Positions 33,092 through 42,468 of a DNA stretch of 64,000 nt are shown in pieces. Source of the DNA: Polynucleobacter yangtzensis. Its GTDB lineage: Bacteria > Pseudomonadota > Gammaproteobacteria > Burkholderiales > Burkholderiaceae. Where the stretch lies: positions 186,001-250,000 of the forward strand of contig NZ_LOJI01000005.1 in NCBI RefSeq assembly GCF_001595965.1, written 5' to 3'. The notes beneath the pieces were generated by a model. The model had not been told where the DNA came from, ran no database searches, and saw only the letters and a program-made list of their open reading frames with translations. Positions within the stretch are counted from its first letter, which is position 1. Each line of letters begins with the position of its first letter. The translations under genes were made by a program, and so were the position numbers.

Positions 33092-35548
33092 ATGCAATTT
33101 TCTGAATCTTGGCTCCGTCAGTATGTAAACCCATCACTTGATAGTGATACGCTTGGTCATGCAATGACTATGGCGGGTTTAGAAGTTGAAGAGCAGCATT
33201 CAGTAGCTCCAGCATTTACCAAGATTGTGATCGCACAAATTAAGTCAGCTGAGCAACATCCTGATGCAGACCGTTTGCGTGTTTGCAAAGTGGATGCAGG
33301 TACTGGTCAAGAGTTACAAATCGTTTGTGGCGCACCTAATGCGCGCGCTGGCATCAAGATTCCTTGTGCAATGGTTGGCGCTGAATTGCCTCCGGCAGAA
33401 GCGGGCGGTAAGCCTTTCCTGATTAAAGTCGGCAAACTACGTGGCGTAGAAAGCCAAGGCATGTTGTGTTCTGGTCGCGAACTCGGGTTGGGCGATGATC
33501 ACGAAGGCATCTTAGAGTTGCCTGAAGATGCGCCAGTCGGAAAAGATATTCGTGAATACCTCAATCTTGATGATCAAATTTACGTTATTAAGTTAACTCC
33601 AAATAAAGCTGATTGCCTCTCATTAATGGGTATGGCAAGAGAAGTCTCAGCGATCACTGGTGCTGCACTCTGTGCGCCAAAATGGACGCCGCCTGCAGTA
33701 AAAATCGAAGATAAGCGCAAAGTCACAGTTGAGAGCAAAGAACTTTGCGGACGCTTTGCTGGTCGAGTAATTCGTGGTGTGAATCCGCAAGCTAAAACAC
33801 CTGAATGGATCGTGCAGCGTTTAACGCGCGCAGGTCAAAGAAGTATTTCGGTATTGGTGGATCTTTCTAACTATGTCATGTTAGAAATGGGGCAACCTAC
33901 TCACGTATTTGATATCGATAAATTGAATGGCGATATCAATGTTCGCTGGGCAAAAGCAGGTGAAACACTGGAGCTTCTCAACGGTCAAACAGTGACTTTG
34001 CAAGGTCCGGACTCTGCAGGCAAGATGCAAGAAGCAGGCGTTGTTGCTGATCAGAATGGTCCAGTAGCACTTGCAGGCATCATGGGCGGTAATCACTGCG
34101 CAGTAACAGATGACACTAAGAATATCTATGTTGAAGCAGCTTATTGGCTGCCTTCAGCTATTCAGGGCCGTGCTAGACGTTTTAACTTCAGTACTGATGC
34201 GGCTCACCGTTTCGAACGCGGCGTAGATCCACAAAATACAGTTAATTGCCTGGAATATCTCAGTGCTTTAATCATTGAGGTTTGCGGTGGTCAAGCAGGC
34301 CCAGTGGATGATCAAGTTCTCAATGTTCCAGAGCGTAAGCCGGTCAAAATGCGTTTGGCTAGAGCTGAAAAAGTCATCGGCATTCCACTAACAAGTGAAG
34401 TAGTGGCTGATGTATTTAAGCGTCTCGGTTTTGAATTCAAGCAAGAGGGTGATGCTTTTGTTGTTACGCCTCCAAGCTACCGTTTTGATATCGAAATCGA
34501 AGAAGATTTAATTGAAGAAGTCGCACGCATGTATGGCTTCGAAAATATTCCCGATCAACCACCGGTTGCTTCATTGAAGATGAGCGCTAAAGCGGAAGCA
34601 AAGCGTGGTGTTCATTTACTGCGCCAGCGTTTAGCTTTGCAAGGCTACCAAGAGGCGGTGAACTTTGGTTTCACGGACCTTGAAAGTGAGCAGCGTTTAG
34701 CGGGTGCTCAAGAGCAAGATCTCATTAAGGTGCTCAATCCAATCGCCAATCAATATGGCGTGATGCGTAGCAATCTTTGGGGTGGTTTACTAGCTAACCT
34801 TAAAGCTAATTTAAACCGCGGAGCAGGTCGTGTACGTTTGTTTGAGACTGGCCGCGTATTCAAGCGTGACCCTAATGTGCAAGAAGAAGCCGGCAAAGTA
34901 GCAGGCTTTCATCAGCCGCAAAAAATCGGCGGTCTCGCTTATGGATCCTTTGTGCCAGAGCAGTGGGCCAATGCAACGCGTGCAGTAGATTTCTTTGATG
35001 TCAAAGGTGATCTTGAGCGCGTTTTAGATCCGCTACATTTCGTCACAAAGGCTGCACAACATCCAGCACTCCATCCTGGTCGTTCAGCTCAGGTGATCTT
35101 GAAGATTGGCAAAAACAATGTTGCCATTGGTTGGATTGGTGAATTACACCCAGGCTTACAGCAAGCTTATGAACTTCCCCAAGCGCCAGTATTGTTTGAA
35201 TTAGATTTAGAGCCTATTCGTGAACTCGGTTTACCTGTGCCCGAAGAGTTAAGTAAATTTCCTGCGGTGCAACGAGATTTGGCATTGGTGGTAAAACAAA
35301 GTATTTCTGCGCAATCTTTGCTAGATGTTATGGCTGCAAGTAAACAGAATTTTGTCCGTAATATTGAGCTCTTTGATGAGTTCAAGCCAAAGGCGGGCTC
35401 GACCAGCATGGCGGATGATGAAAAGAGTTTGGCTTTCCGTGTCACCCTGTTAAACCCTAATGAAACATTGCAAGATCCCCAAATTGATGCAGTAATGGCT
35501 GCTTTATTGGCTGCCGTTGAGAAAAAGTGTGCAGCCCGTTTGCGCTAG
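33092..35548 (+). CDS. pheT: Phenylalanyl-tRNA synthetase beta subunit
   Basis: 818 residues, slightly longer than E. coli PheT. Domains in order: EMAP/tRNA-binding (AEQHPDADRLRVCKVD), B3/B4 with editing site (residues about 215-400), B5, the catalytic-like core, and the C-terminal anticodon-binding ferredoxin-like domain (LSKFPAVQRDLALVV). Forms the alpha2-beta2 enzyme with PheS. It follows pheS by 33 bases. Confidence 0.97.
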   Translation: MQFSESWLRQYVNPSLDSDTLGHAMTMAGLEVEEQHSVAPAFTKIVIAQIKSAEQHPDADRLRVCKVDAGTGQELQIVCGAPNARAGIKIPCAMVGAELPPAEAGGKPFLIKVGKLRGVESQGMLCSGRELGLGDDHEGILELPEDAPVGKDIREYLNLDDQIYVIKLTPNKADCLSLMGMAREVSAITGAALCAPKWTPPAVKIEDKRKVTVESKELCGRFAGRVIRGVNPQAKTPEWIVQRLTRAGQRSISVLVDLSNYVMLEMGQPTHVFDIDKLNGDINVRWAKAGETLELLNGQTVTLQGPDSAGKMQEAGVVADQNGPVALAGIMGGNHCAVTDDTKNIYVEAAYWLPSAIQGRARRFNFSTDAAHRFERGVDPQNTVNCLEYLSALIIEVCGGQAGPVDDQVLNVPERKPVKMRLARAEKVIGIPLTSEVVADVFKRLGFEFKQEGDAFVVTPPSYRFDIEIEEDLIEEVARMYGFENIPDQPPVASLKMSAKAEAKRGVHLLRQRLALQGYQEAVNFGFTDLESEQRLAGAQEQDLIKVLNPIANQYGVMRSNLWGGLLANLKANLNRGAGRVRLFETGRVFKRDPNVQEEAGKVAGFHQPQKIGGLAYGSFVPEQWANATRAVDFFDVKGDLERVLDPLHFVTKAAQHPALHPGRSAQVILKIGKNNVAIGWIGELHPGLQQAYELPQAPVLFELDLEPIRELGLPVPEELSKFPAVQRDLALVVKQSISAQSLLDVMAASKQNFVRNIELFDEFKPKAGSTSMADDEKSLAFRVTLLNPNETLQDPQIDAVMAALLAAVEKKCAARLR

Positions 35549-35601
35549 GTTTAATATTAGGCACAAATCAAATAAATAATTAGTTACCAAAGAGACTGGC
35601 A

Positions 35602-35925
35602 ATGACCGAATTGATTTCTAACGATACTGTTACTAAGAATGAGCTTTCAGAGGCCCTCTTTGATCAGGTTGGATTGAACAAGCGTGAAGCGAAAGATATG
35701 ATTGACGCTTTCTTTGATCGCATTGGCCAATCACTTGAGACGGGCGTAGAAGTAAAGATCTCCGGTTTTGGTAATTTTCAGTTGCGCAATAAATCGGCTC
35801 GTCCTGGCCGAAATCCAAAGACAGGTCAAATGATTCCGATTGCTGCTAGACGCGTAGTAACTTTTCACGCCAGTCAAAAGCTTAAAGATGTAGTGGAGTC
35901 ACATGCTCGAGAAAACCGAGTTTGA
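35602..35925 (+). CDS. ihfA: Integration host factor alpha subunit
   Basis: 107 residues, HU/IHF fold. The DNA-intercalating beta arm is [10 protein letters not shown] (proline at its tip), and the N-terminal dimerisation helices contain [20 protein letters not shown]. Position after pheT is the usual one and supports IHF-alpha over HU. It overlaps the following MerR-like gene by 23 bases. Confidence 0.95.
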   Translation: MTELISNDTVTKNELSEALFDQVGLNKREAKDMIDAFFDRIGQSLETGVEVKISGFGNFQLRNKSARPGRNPKTGQMIPIAARRVVTFHASQKLKDVVESHARENRV

Positions 35926-36253
35926 TGCTGGCTCAGCGCTGCTGAGCTCTCAACTTCCCCCAATACCTGCCAAGCGCTACTTCACTATCGGTGAAGTAGC
36001 AGATTTGTGCGGCGTTCGTTCGCATGTCCTGCGTTACTGGGAACAAGAGTTTTCCCAGTTAAGTCCGCAAAAGCGACGTGGTAACCGTCGCTACTATCAG
36101 CATCACGAAGTTGTCCTAATTAGAAAAATCCGCTCACTTCTCTATGAAGAGGGCTTTACGATTAGCGGTGCACGCAATCGCTTGGAAGAAGCTCGCGGCG
36201 ACCTTCGTCTGCGCGAAGAATTGCAAGCAGTTCTGCAGATTCTCTCTAAATAG
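35903..36253 (+). CDS. MerR-family regulator downstream of ihfA
   Basis: 116 residues. A MerR-type winged helix begins at [25 protein letters not shown], followed by [37 protein letters not shown]. The effector-binding domain is nearly absent; only a short dimerisation helix ([14 protein letters not shown]) follows, and there are no metal-binding cysteines. This short MerR-like gene is conserved after ihfA in many proteobacteria, but its targets are unknown. The start lies inside ihfA. Confidence 0.88.
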   Translation: MLEKTEFDAGSALLSSQLPPIPAKRYFTIGEVADLCGVRSHVLRYWEQEFSQLSPQKRRGNRRYYQHHEVVLIRKIRSLLYEEGFTISGARNRLEEARGDLRLREELQAVLQILSK

Positions 36254-36278
36254 TTACTGATACAATTTTGTCTTTCGT

Positions 36279-36355
<77 letters not shown>

Positions 36356-36389
36356 TTCAAATTCATCCCATACTTTCTAAATTCATTTC

Positions 36390-36803
36390 ATGACAAGCAC
36401 TGATAAAACCACAGAGTATTTTGGACTCAAGATTCCGTTTTTGGCACACTTAGGCGTAGTTCCTGAATATGCAAAAGATGGCAAGTCTCGGATCAGCCTG
36501 GATATTAGGCCGGAATATGAAAATAGTTTTGGCATAGCCCACGGCGGGGTCATTATGACCTTGCTCGATTTTGCGATGGGAGCAGCAGCTAGAAGCACTA
36601 CCGACGTTCCTCTTGGTGCAATGACGATTGATATGACCGTCAGCTTTTTACGGCCTAGCGTGGGCAAAATCGCCGTTGAAGGCACCATTTTGAAGCCAGG
36701 CAAAACCATTAACTATTGTGAGGCGATTGTTTTGAATGAGGCAGGGGAGATAACCGCTAAATCCAGTGGAACCTTTATGCTCAGAAAATCGAGTGCACCT
36801 TAA
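36390..36803 (+). CDS. PaaI-family hotdog thioesterase
   Basis: 137 residues, one hotdog domain. The motif NSFGIAHGGVIMTLLDFAMGAAA is the HGG-type active-site signature of PaaI/YdiI thioesterases, followed by TIDMTVSFLRP. Soluble, no signal peptide. Likely hydrolyses an aromatic or short acyl-CoA; the substrate cannot be read. It starts 34 bases after tRNA-Pro. Confidence 0.85.
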   Translation: MTSTDKTTEYFGLKIPFLAHLGVVPEYAKDGKSRISLDIRPEYENSFGIAHGGVIMTLLDFAMGAAARSTTDVPLGAMTIDMTVSFLRPSVGKIAVEGTILKPGKTINYCEAIVLNEAGEITAKSSGTFMLRKSSAP

Positions 36804-36894
36804 TTAAGCATAGTATTTATAAAGATTATGTCTTTTATTTAATTTAATTGATATAGAACTAATAAATATAGGTGAGTAATCTCAATAATATATA

Positions 36895-36922
36895 TTGTCA
36901 GGTAATTTAATTTATATATAAT
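36895..36922 (+). promoter_or_regulatory. Sigma-70-type promoter of the H-NS-like gene
   Basis: TTGTCA (36895-36900) and TATAAT (36917-36922) are separated by 16 bases. The region 36804-36986 is strongly AT-rich, the kind of DNA that H-NS proteins bind. A dyad ATACG/CGTAT follows within the leader. GGAGAG (36971-36976) precedes the ATG at 36987. Confidence 0.7.
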
Positions 36923-36986
36923 CACTCTCTAATACGGTTTATGTGTATCGTATAGAACAACTTATTATTCGGAGAGTGAAAACAAT

Positions 36987-37271
36987 ATGCCTTCTTATAA
37001 AGAGCTTTTAGCCCAACGCGAGCAGTTGGATAAACAGATCAAAGAAGCAATTGCCCTAGAAAAGGCAGATGGTATCGCCAAGGCAAAGTTAATTATTGAG
37101 CAATACAACCTAACGGCTACTGACTTATTTAGCCGTAAAGCTGGCGTTAAGAGTGCTGGCGGCAAGGTTGCCCCTAAATACCGTAATCCTTCTACAGGTG
37201 AAACTTGGACTGGTCGCGGCAAAGCGCCTAAGTGGATAGAGGGTAGAGATCGCAGTAGTTATTTAATCTAA
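36987..37271 (+). CDS. H-NS-family nucleoid protein
   Basis: 94 residues. An N-terminal coiled coil (residues 1-45, LLAQREQLDKQIKEAIALEKA) for oligomerisation and a C-terminal DNA-binding motif (YRNPSTGETWTGRGKAPKWIEG), the standard H-NS/BpH3/MvaT-like AT-hook form of beta-proteobacteria. It is monocistronic, with its own promoter and terminator. The AT-rich upstream region suggests autoregulation. Confidence 0.92.
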   Translation: MPSYKELLAQREQLDKQIKEAIALEKADGIAKAKLIIEQYNLTATDLFSRKAGVKSAGGKVAPKYRNPSTGETWTGRGKAPKWIEGRDRSSYLI

Positions 37272-37298
37272 ATCCTTGTTTTATTTGGGATTTAATAC

Positions 37299-37323
37299 AA
37301 AAGGCCGCAAATAGCGGCCTTTT
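37299..37323 (+). terminator. Terminator of the H-NS-like gene
   Basis: AAAAGGCCGC (37299-37308) pairs with GCGGCCTTTT (37314-37323) around AAATA, followed by further T residues. Symmetric, so it can also stop minus-strand transcription from 38054. Confidence 0.9.
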
Positions 37324-37355
37324 TGTTTGGATCGGCGTCCCCATCTAGTTACATG

Positions 37356-38054
37356 CTAGGCACACTTCCTAGCAAGGGCCTCAACAAATAGGGGCTCTAA
37401 TAATTCATGCCTGCTTCCGTGGGCCCAGTTTCCCTCTGCTTCTGGATTGGTGGCTGGATAGCCAATAATGAGCGGATTGAGGTCAATAAGGCCATTTTCG
37501 AGCTCTTTTTTGATGCTTTCGCTTAATGGGGGTTTGCCGCCTGAATTCTCATCCACAAGAGTGACTACGCCAGGATGTAGCTTAATAAAACCTTCATCCA
37601 CTAGAATAGGTATACGCTGTGTGTCCTTGTTTTTACTCAAATAATGTATCAAATGGACTTGCTCTACCGGCGGAATAAGGGCGTCTAAAAAGATCAAATC
37701 GGGGGCTATGGATACGGCTTTCATGAGACCCTCAAGGCTATCAACTGCCATTTCCATATCCACTTTGAGCTGCCAATCGGCAATGGCCTCTATTAATTCT
37801 TGCCCATTTTCAGATCTTCTAAATATCCCCATGGCAACGCAGTTTTGGGTTGTCTTTTGACGCATTGCTCTCTTTCTGCGTTGTAACTGCTGCTCCAACG
37901 AGCTGGCCAATATCCGGCGGTGTCCCCCCCGAGTCTTCCAAGCAATTAATTCACCCAATTCCACCATTTTCTGAACGGTGCCCAAGGAAACTTGTAAAAC
38001 CTTGGCGCTTTGGCGGGTGCTGAGATATTCCGTTTCTGGGGTAATTGATTTCAT
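37356..38054 (-). CDS. Excisionase-type HTH protein with degenerate receiver-like domain
   Basis: 232 residues. Residues 11-50 form a MerR/excisionase-type helix-turn-helix (STRQSAKVLQVSLGTVQKMVELGEL then KTRGGHRRI). A basic linker (RRKRAMRQK) joins it to a receiver-like fold (about 70-165) with PDLIFLDALIPP; D124 matches the phospho-acceptor position, but the usual acidic pair at the start is absent (VAMGIFRRSE). The C-terminal 60 residues show no recognisable domain. Probably a DNA-binding regulator that does not need phosphorylation. Targets unknown; it diverges from sucA. Confidence 0.75.
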   Translation of the reverse strand: MKSITPETEYLSTRQSAKVLQVSLGTVQKMVELGELIAWKTRGGHRRILASSLEQQLQRRKRAMRQKTTQNCVAMGIFRRSENGQELIEAIADWQLKVDMEMAVDSLEGLMKAVSIAPDLIFLDALIPPVEQVHLIHYLSKNKDTQRIPILVDEGFIKLHPGVVTLVDENSGGKPPLSESIKKELENGLIDLNPLIIGYPATNPEAEGNWAHGSRHELLEPLFVEALARKCA

Positions 38055-38353
38055 ATTTCCCTTAATTTCATTTAATTGTTTGAAGATTTAGAGAATAAAA
38101 ATCAAAATCATTTGAATCTGTCGGCAATCCTTTAAAGAGGGGTAGGAAAGTTCTTATTAATTGCTCTAAATAGGGAGATACCCCCAAAACCCCTTAAATC
38201 AGGGAAAGCCCTTTATGTATCAATGGTCATTCGTGTTAAATTACTGTCGTAGTACCGGTATTTGCACAGATCAATTCGTGAAGCGGTATAGCCGTAGAGC
38301 GGATGGTTTTAACCACAGTTTTTAATCGGGAAACCCGATGAAAGGTGAGCATC
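38055..38353 (+). promoter_or_regulatory. Intergenic region and leader upstream of sucA
   Basis: About 300 bases with no gene. No promoter stands out with confidence. Just before the ribosome-binding site is a hairpin: ATCGGG (38325-38330), loop AAA, CCCGAT (38334-38339), immediately followed by GAAAGG (38340-38345). It may influence sucA translation. The region also serves the divergent HTH gene. Confidence 0.45.
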
Positions 38354-41209
38354 ATGATGCAGGATCAAAGAGATAACTCCTATCTCTTCGGCGGAAACGC
38401 CCCCTACGTAGAGGAACTCTACGAATCCTACTTGCACGATCCAGCTTCCGTAGCTGATCATTGGCGAGATTATTTCGATAACGTGAAGCAGGTTCCAGCA
38501 GTTGATGGTTCATCTCGAACTGACATTGCACACGGACCGATTGTTGCTTCATTTGCTGAGCGCGCTAAGCAAGGTCCTATCAGAACGATTTCTGATTCGG
38601 CTGACTCAGAGATGGGCCGCAAACGCGTTGCTGTTCAGCAGTTAATTGCCGCGTATCGTAACGTCGGTAATCGCTGGGCAAACTTAGATCCATTAAAGCG
38701 GACAGAGCGCCAGGATATTCCTGAGTTAGATCCCGCTTTCTATGGCTTTACTGATGGCGATATGGATATCGTCTTCAATACAAGTAATACATTCTTCGGT
38801 AAGAACGAAATGTCTTTGCGCGACTTGCTCCAAGCTTTGCGCGAAACATATTGCGGCACAATTGGTGTCGAGTTCATGTTCATTGCCGATCAAAAGATTA
38901 AGAAGTGGTGGCAAGAGAAGTTGGAGTCCATTCGCTCAACTCCACAATTTAATGTGGAAGAGAAGCGTCAAATTTTGGATCGCGTTACTGCTGCTGAAGG
39001 TCTAGAGCGTTACCTCCAGGCTAAGTATGTTGGTCAAAAGCGCTTCTCCTTAGAGGGTGGCGAGAGCTTTATCGCTTGTATGGACGAGTTGATTCGTGAT
39101 GCAGGTAATAGAGGCGTTCAAGAGATTGTTATTGGTATGGCCCACCGTGGTCGTCTCAACGTATTGGTAAACACCTTGGGCAAAATGCCTAAAGACCTGT
39201 TTGCTGAGTTTGAGCACAAAGGCCCTGAAACATTGCCTGCGGGTGACGTGAAGTATCACCAAGGCTTCTCAAGCGATATTTCTACTCCTGGCGGTCCGGT
39301 TCACTTGTCATTAGCATTTAACCCATCCCATTTGGAGATCGTTAACCCAGTGGTTGAAGGATCTGCACGTGCTCGTATGGAGCGTCGCGGTGATATGTTG
39401 GGTGATCAAGTTATGCCAATCTTGGTTCACGGTGATGCTGCGATTGCAGGTCAGGGTGTGATGCAAGAAACATTGGCGATGTCTGAGGTTCGTGGTTACT
39501 CAACTGGCGGCACAGTGCACATTGTGATTAACAACCAAATCGGTTTCACAACTTCTGATCCACGTGACTTGCGTTCTAGCTTGTACTGTACCGACATCAT
39601 GAAGGTTGTTGATGCGCCTGTATTGCACGTGAACGGTGATGATCCTGAGGCGGTAGTCTTGGCAACCAAGTTGGCTGTTGAGTTCCGCATGAAGTTCCAT
39701 AAAGACGTGGCGATTGACATTATCTGTTTCCGTAAGCTTGGTCACAACGAACAAGATACGCCTGCAATGACCCAGCCATTGATGTACAAGATCATTGCTG
39801 CACACCCTGGCACACGTAAGCTATACGCCGACAAGTTGGAAACTCAAGGCGTATTGCCGGCCGGTACTGGTGACCTGATGGTCAAAGAGTATCGCGCTGC
39901 AATGGACGAGGGTAAGCAGACATCTGATCCGGTATTGAGTAACTTCAAAGGTAAGTTTGCTGTGGATTGGTCTCCATTCTTAAATAAGAAGTGGACTGAT
40001 GAAGCTGATACAGCTATTCCATTGACTGAGTGGAAGCGCTTGGCTGAGAAGATTTCTACTATTCCAGAAGGCTTCAAAGCGCATCCATTGGTTGCTAAGG
40101 TTTATAACGACCGCGCAGCAATGGGACGTGGTGAGACAAATATCGACTGGGGTATGGGTGAGCACATGGCTTTCGCATCCTTGGTTGCAAGCGGCTACCC
40201 AGTTCGCTTGTCTGGTGAAGATAGTGGACGCGGCACCTTTACTCATCGTCACGCGGTATTGCATGAGCAAAACCGTGAGAAGTGGGATACCGGTACTTAC
40301 ATTGCGCTTCAGCATGTCACTAAGGATCAAGCACCGTTTGTGGTGATTGACTCCATTCTTTCTGAAGAGGCAGTTCTTGGATTCGAGTACGGTTACGCTG
40401 CTGCTGAACCAAATACTCTCACTATCTGGGAAGCTCAATTCGGTGACTTTGCTAACGGCGCACAGGTTGTTATTGACCAGTTCATCGCTTCTGGAGAAGT
40501 GAAGTGGGGTCGTGCCAATGGTTTAGTGATGATGTTGCCGCACGGTTATGAAGGTCAAGGCCCAGAGCATTCCTCTGCACGTCTTGAGCGCTTTATGCAG
40601 TTATGCGCTGATACCAATATGCAGGTTATTCAGCCGACTACCGCAGCGCAAATCTTCCACGTATTGCGTCGTCAGATGATTCGTCAGTTCCGCAAGCCGC
40701 TGATCTTGATGACACCAAAATCATTGCTGCGTAATAAAGAAGCTGCATCACCTTTATCTGAATTTACAAAAGGTGGTTTCCAGACTGTTATTGGTGAGCG
40801 TGATGAGTCTATCGACGCAAAACAAGTCACCCGTTTGGTAATGTGCTCTGGCAAAGTCTATTACGACTTGGTTAAGCAGCGTGCCGAGAAGAAGATTGGC
40901 GATGTTGCCATTATTCGCTTGGAGCAGTTGTATCCATTCCCGCACAAAGCAGTGACTGCTGAAATGAAGAAATATCCAAAGTTGGAAGACGTGGTTTGGT
41001 GTCAAGATGAGCCACAAAACCAAGGCGCTTGGTTCTTCGTGCAACACAATATCTTGGAAAACATGTCTGATGGCATGAAGTTGGGCTATGCAGGCCGTCC
41101 TGCATCAGCATCACCAGCTTGTGGTTATGCCCATCTCCACCAAGAACAGCAGAAGTCTTTACTGAATGCGGCATTTGCCAAACTCAAAGGTTACGTGATC
41201 ACGAAATAA
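38354..41209 (+). CDS. sucA: 2-oxoglutarate dehydrogenase E1 component
   Basis: 951 residues from the ATG at 38354, 8 bases after AAAGG. Thiamine-diphosphate enzyme that decarboxylates 2-oxoglutarate in the TCA cycle. The N-terminus (NSYLFGGNAPYVEELYESYLHDP) is the conserved E2-binding region. ThDP-binding and catalytic segments include GMAHRGRLNVLVN, HGDAAIAGQGVMQETLAMS and NNQIGFTTSDPRD, and the C-terminal pyrimidine-binding domain has SGEDSGRGTFTHRHAV. First gene of sucA-sucB-lpdA-zapE. Confidence 0.97.
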   Translation: MMQDQRDNSYLFGGNAPYVEELYESYLHDPASVADHWRDYFDNVKQVPAVDGSSRTDIAHGPIVASFAERAKQGPIRTISDSADSEMGRKRVAVQQLIAAYRNVGNRWANLDPLKRTERQDIPELDPAFYGFTDGDMDIVFNTSNTFFGKNEMSLRDLLQALRETYCGTIGVEFMFIADQKIKKWWQEKLESIRSTPQFNVEEKRQILDRVTAAEGLERYLQAKYVGQKRFSLEGGESFIACMDELIRDAGNRGVQEIVIGMAHRGRLNVLVNTLGKMPKDLFAEFEHKGPETLPAGDVKYHQGFSSDISTPGGPVHLSLAFNPSHLEIVNPVVEGSARARMERRGDMLGDQVMPILVHGDAAIAGQGVMQETLAMSEVRGYSTGGTVHIVINNQIGFTTSDPRDLRSSLYCTDIMKVVDAPVLHVNGDDPEAVVLATKLAVEFRMKFHKDVAIDIICFRKLGHNEQDTPAMTQPLMYKIIAAHPGTRKLYADKLETQGVLPAGTGDLMVKEYRAAMDEGKQTSDPVLSNFKGKFAVDWSPFLNKKWTDEADTAIPLTEWKRLAEKISTIPEGFKAHPLVAKVYNDRAAMGRGETNIDWGMGEHMAFASLVASGYPVRLSGEDSGRGTFTHRHAVLHEQNREKWDTGTYIALQHVTKDQAPFVVIDSILSEEAVLGFEYGYAAAEPNTLTIWEAQFGDFANGAQVVIDQFIASGEVKWGRANGLVMMLPHGYEGQGPEHSSARLERFMQLCADTNMQVIQPTTAAQIFHVLRRQMIRQFRKPLILMTPKSLLRNKEAASPLSEFTKGGFQTVIGERDESIDAKQVTRLVMCSGKVYYDLVKQRAEKKIGDVAIIRLEQLYPFPHKAVTAEMKKYPKLEDVVWCQDEPQNQGAWFFVQHNILENMSDGMKLGYAGRPASASPACGYAHLHQEQQKSLLNAAFAKLKGYVITK

Positions 41210-41253
41210 TCGTCTTCATAACTCAACATACACATATATAAACAGGATTAATC

Positions 41254-42456
41254 ATGGCTATTTTCGAAGTTAAAGTTCCACAACTCTCCGAGTCAGTTGC
41301 TGAAGCAACTTTGTTGCAATGGAAAAAGAAGGTTGGCGACGCTGTTGGTCAAGACGAGATCTTGATCGAAATCGAAACAGATAAAGTGGTTCTCGAAGTT
41401 CCGGCTCCATCTGCTGGTGTTTTGACAGAAATCGTTGTTGCTGACGGCGGCACTGTTGTTGCCGAGCAGTTGATTGCGAAGATCGATAGCACTGCTGTTG
41501 CAGCCGCAGCTCCTGCTGCTGCCGCACCTGCACCAGCTGCAGCTCCAGCGCCTGCTAAAGCTGCAGCTCCTGCTGCTAAAGCTGGCGCAGCCGCAGCTCC
41601 TTCAGCTGCAAAAATTCTTGCGGAGAAGGGTGTCGATGCTGGGCAAGTTGCTGGATCTGGTCGTGATGGTCGTATCACTAAAGGTGATGCATTAAATGCT
41701 TCTGCAGGTGGTGCTAAGTCTGCCGCATTGCCAAGCGCGCCAATTCCAACTGGTGATCGTCCAGAAGAGCGCGTTCCAATGAGTCGCTTGCGTGCTCGTA
41801 TTGCTGAGCGTTTGCTCGAGTCTCAAGCAAACAACGCCATCTTGACTACATTCAATGAAGTCAACATGGGTCCAGTGATTGCCTTACGCAATAAATACAA
41901 AGACCAGTTTGAGAAGACTCATGGTGTGAAGTTAGGTTTCATGTCTTTCTTCGTTAAGGCTGCAACACACGCTTTGAAGAAATTCCCACTCTTGAATGCT
42001 TCTGTTGACGGTAATGACATTGTTTACCACGGTTACTTTGATATCGGTATCGCTGTGAGCTCACCGCGTGGCTTGGTGGTTCCAATTCTGCGTGACGTTG
42101 ACCAAATGAATTTGGCTGACATCGAGAAGAAGATTGCTCAGTTCGGCACTAAAGCTCGTGAAGGTAAGTTGTCTATTGAAGAGTTGACTGGCGGCACATT
42201 CTCCATCTCTAACGGTGGCGTATTTGGCTCCATGCTTTCTACTCCGATCATCAACCCGCCACAGTCCGCTATTTTGGGCATTCACGCTACTAAAGACCGT
42301 GCTGTTGTTGAAAATGGTCAAGTAGTTGTTCGCCCAATTAACTACCTTGCTTTGTCATACGATCACCGCATCATTGACGGCCGTGAGGCTGTACTTGGTT
42401 TGGTTGCCATGAAGGATGCGTTGGAAGATCCTTCACGTCTTCTCCTTGATTTGTAA
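41254..42456 (+). CDS. sucB: Dihydrolipoyl succinyltransferase, E2 of 2-oxoglutarate dehydrogenase
   Basis: 400 residues. One N-terminal lipoyl domain with the modified lysine K44 in [15 protein letters not shown] flexible Ala/Pro linker (about 83-117), a peripheral-subunit-binding domain ([30 protein letters not shown]), and the catalytic domain ending in the active-site motif [13 protein letters not shown]. The single lipoyl domain is usual for E2o. It follows sucA by 44 bases. Confidence 0.97.
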   Translation: MAIFEVKVPQLSESVAEATLLQWKKKVGDAVGQDEILIEIETDKVVLEVPAPSAGVLTEIVVADGGTVVAEQLIAKIDSTAVAAAAPAAAAPAPAAAPAPAKAAAPAAKAGAAAAPSAAKILAEKGVDAGQVAGSGRDGRITKGDALNASAGGAKSAALPSAPIPTGDRPEERVPMSRLRARIAERLLESQANNAILTTFNEVNMGPVIALRNKYKDQFEKTHGVKLGFMSFFVKAATHALKKFPLLNASVDGNDIVYHGYFDIGIAVSSPRGLVVPILRDVDQMNLADIEKKIAQFGTKAREGKLSIEELTGGTFSISNGGVFGSMLSTPIINPPQSAILGIHATKDRAVVENGQVVVRPINYLALSYDHRIIDGREAVLGLVAMKDALEDPSRLLLDL

Positions 42457-42468
42457 GAAGGGAAGATC

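Noticed and set aside
36804-36986. AT-rich stretch as a replication origin
   Set aside because: No DnaA boxes or iterons seen; better explained as the H-NS gene promoter.
41270-41678. Gln- and Ala-rich minus-strand frames opposite sucB
   Set aside because: Mirror images of the Ala/Pro linker codons (GCT/GCA repeats) in sucB; low-complexity artefacts.
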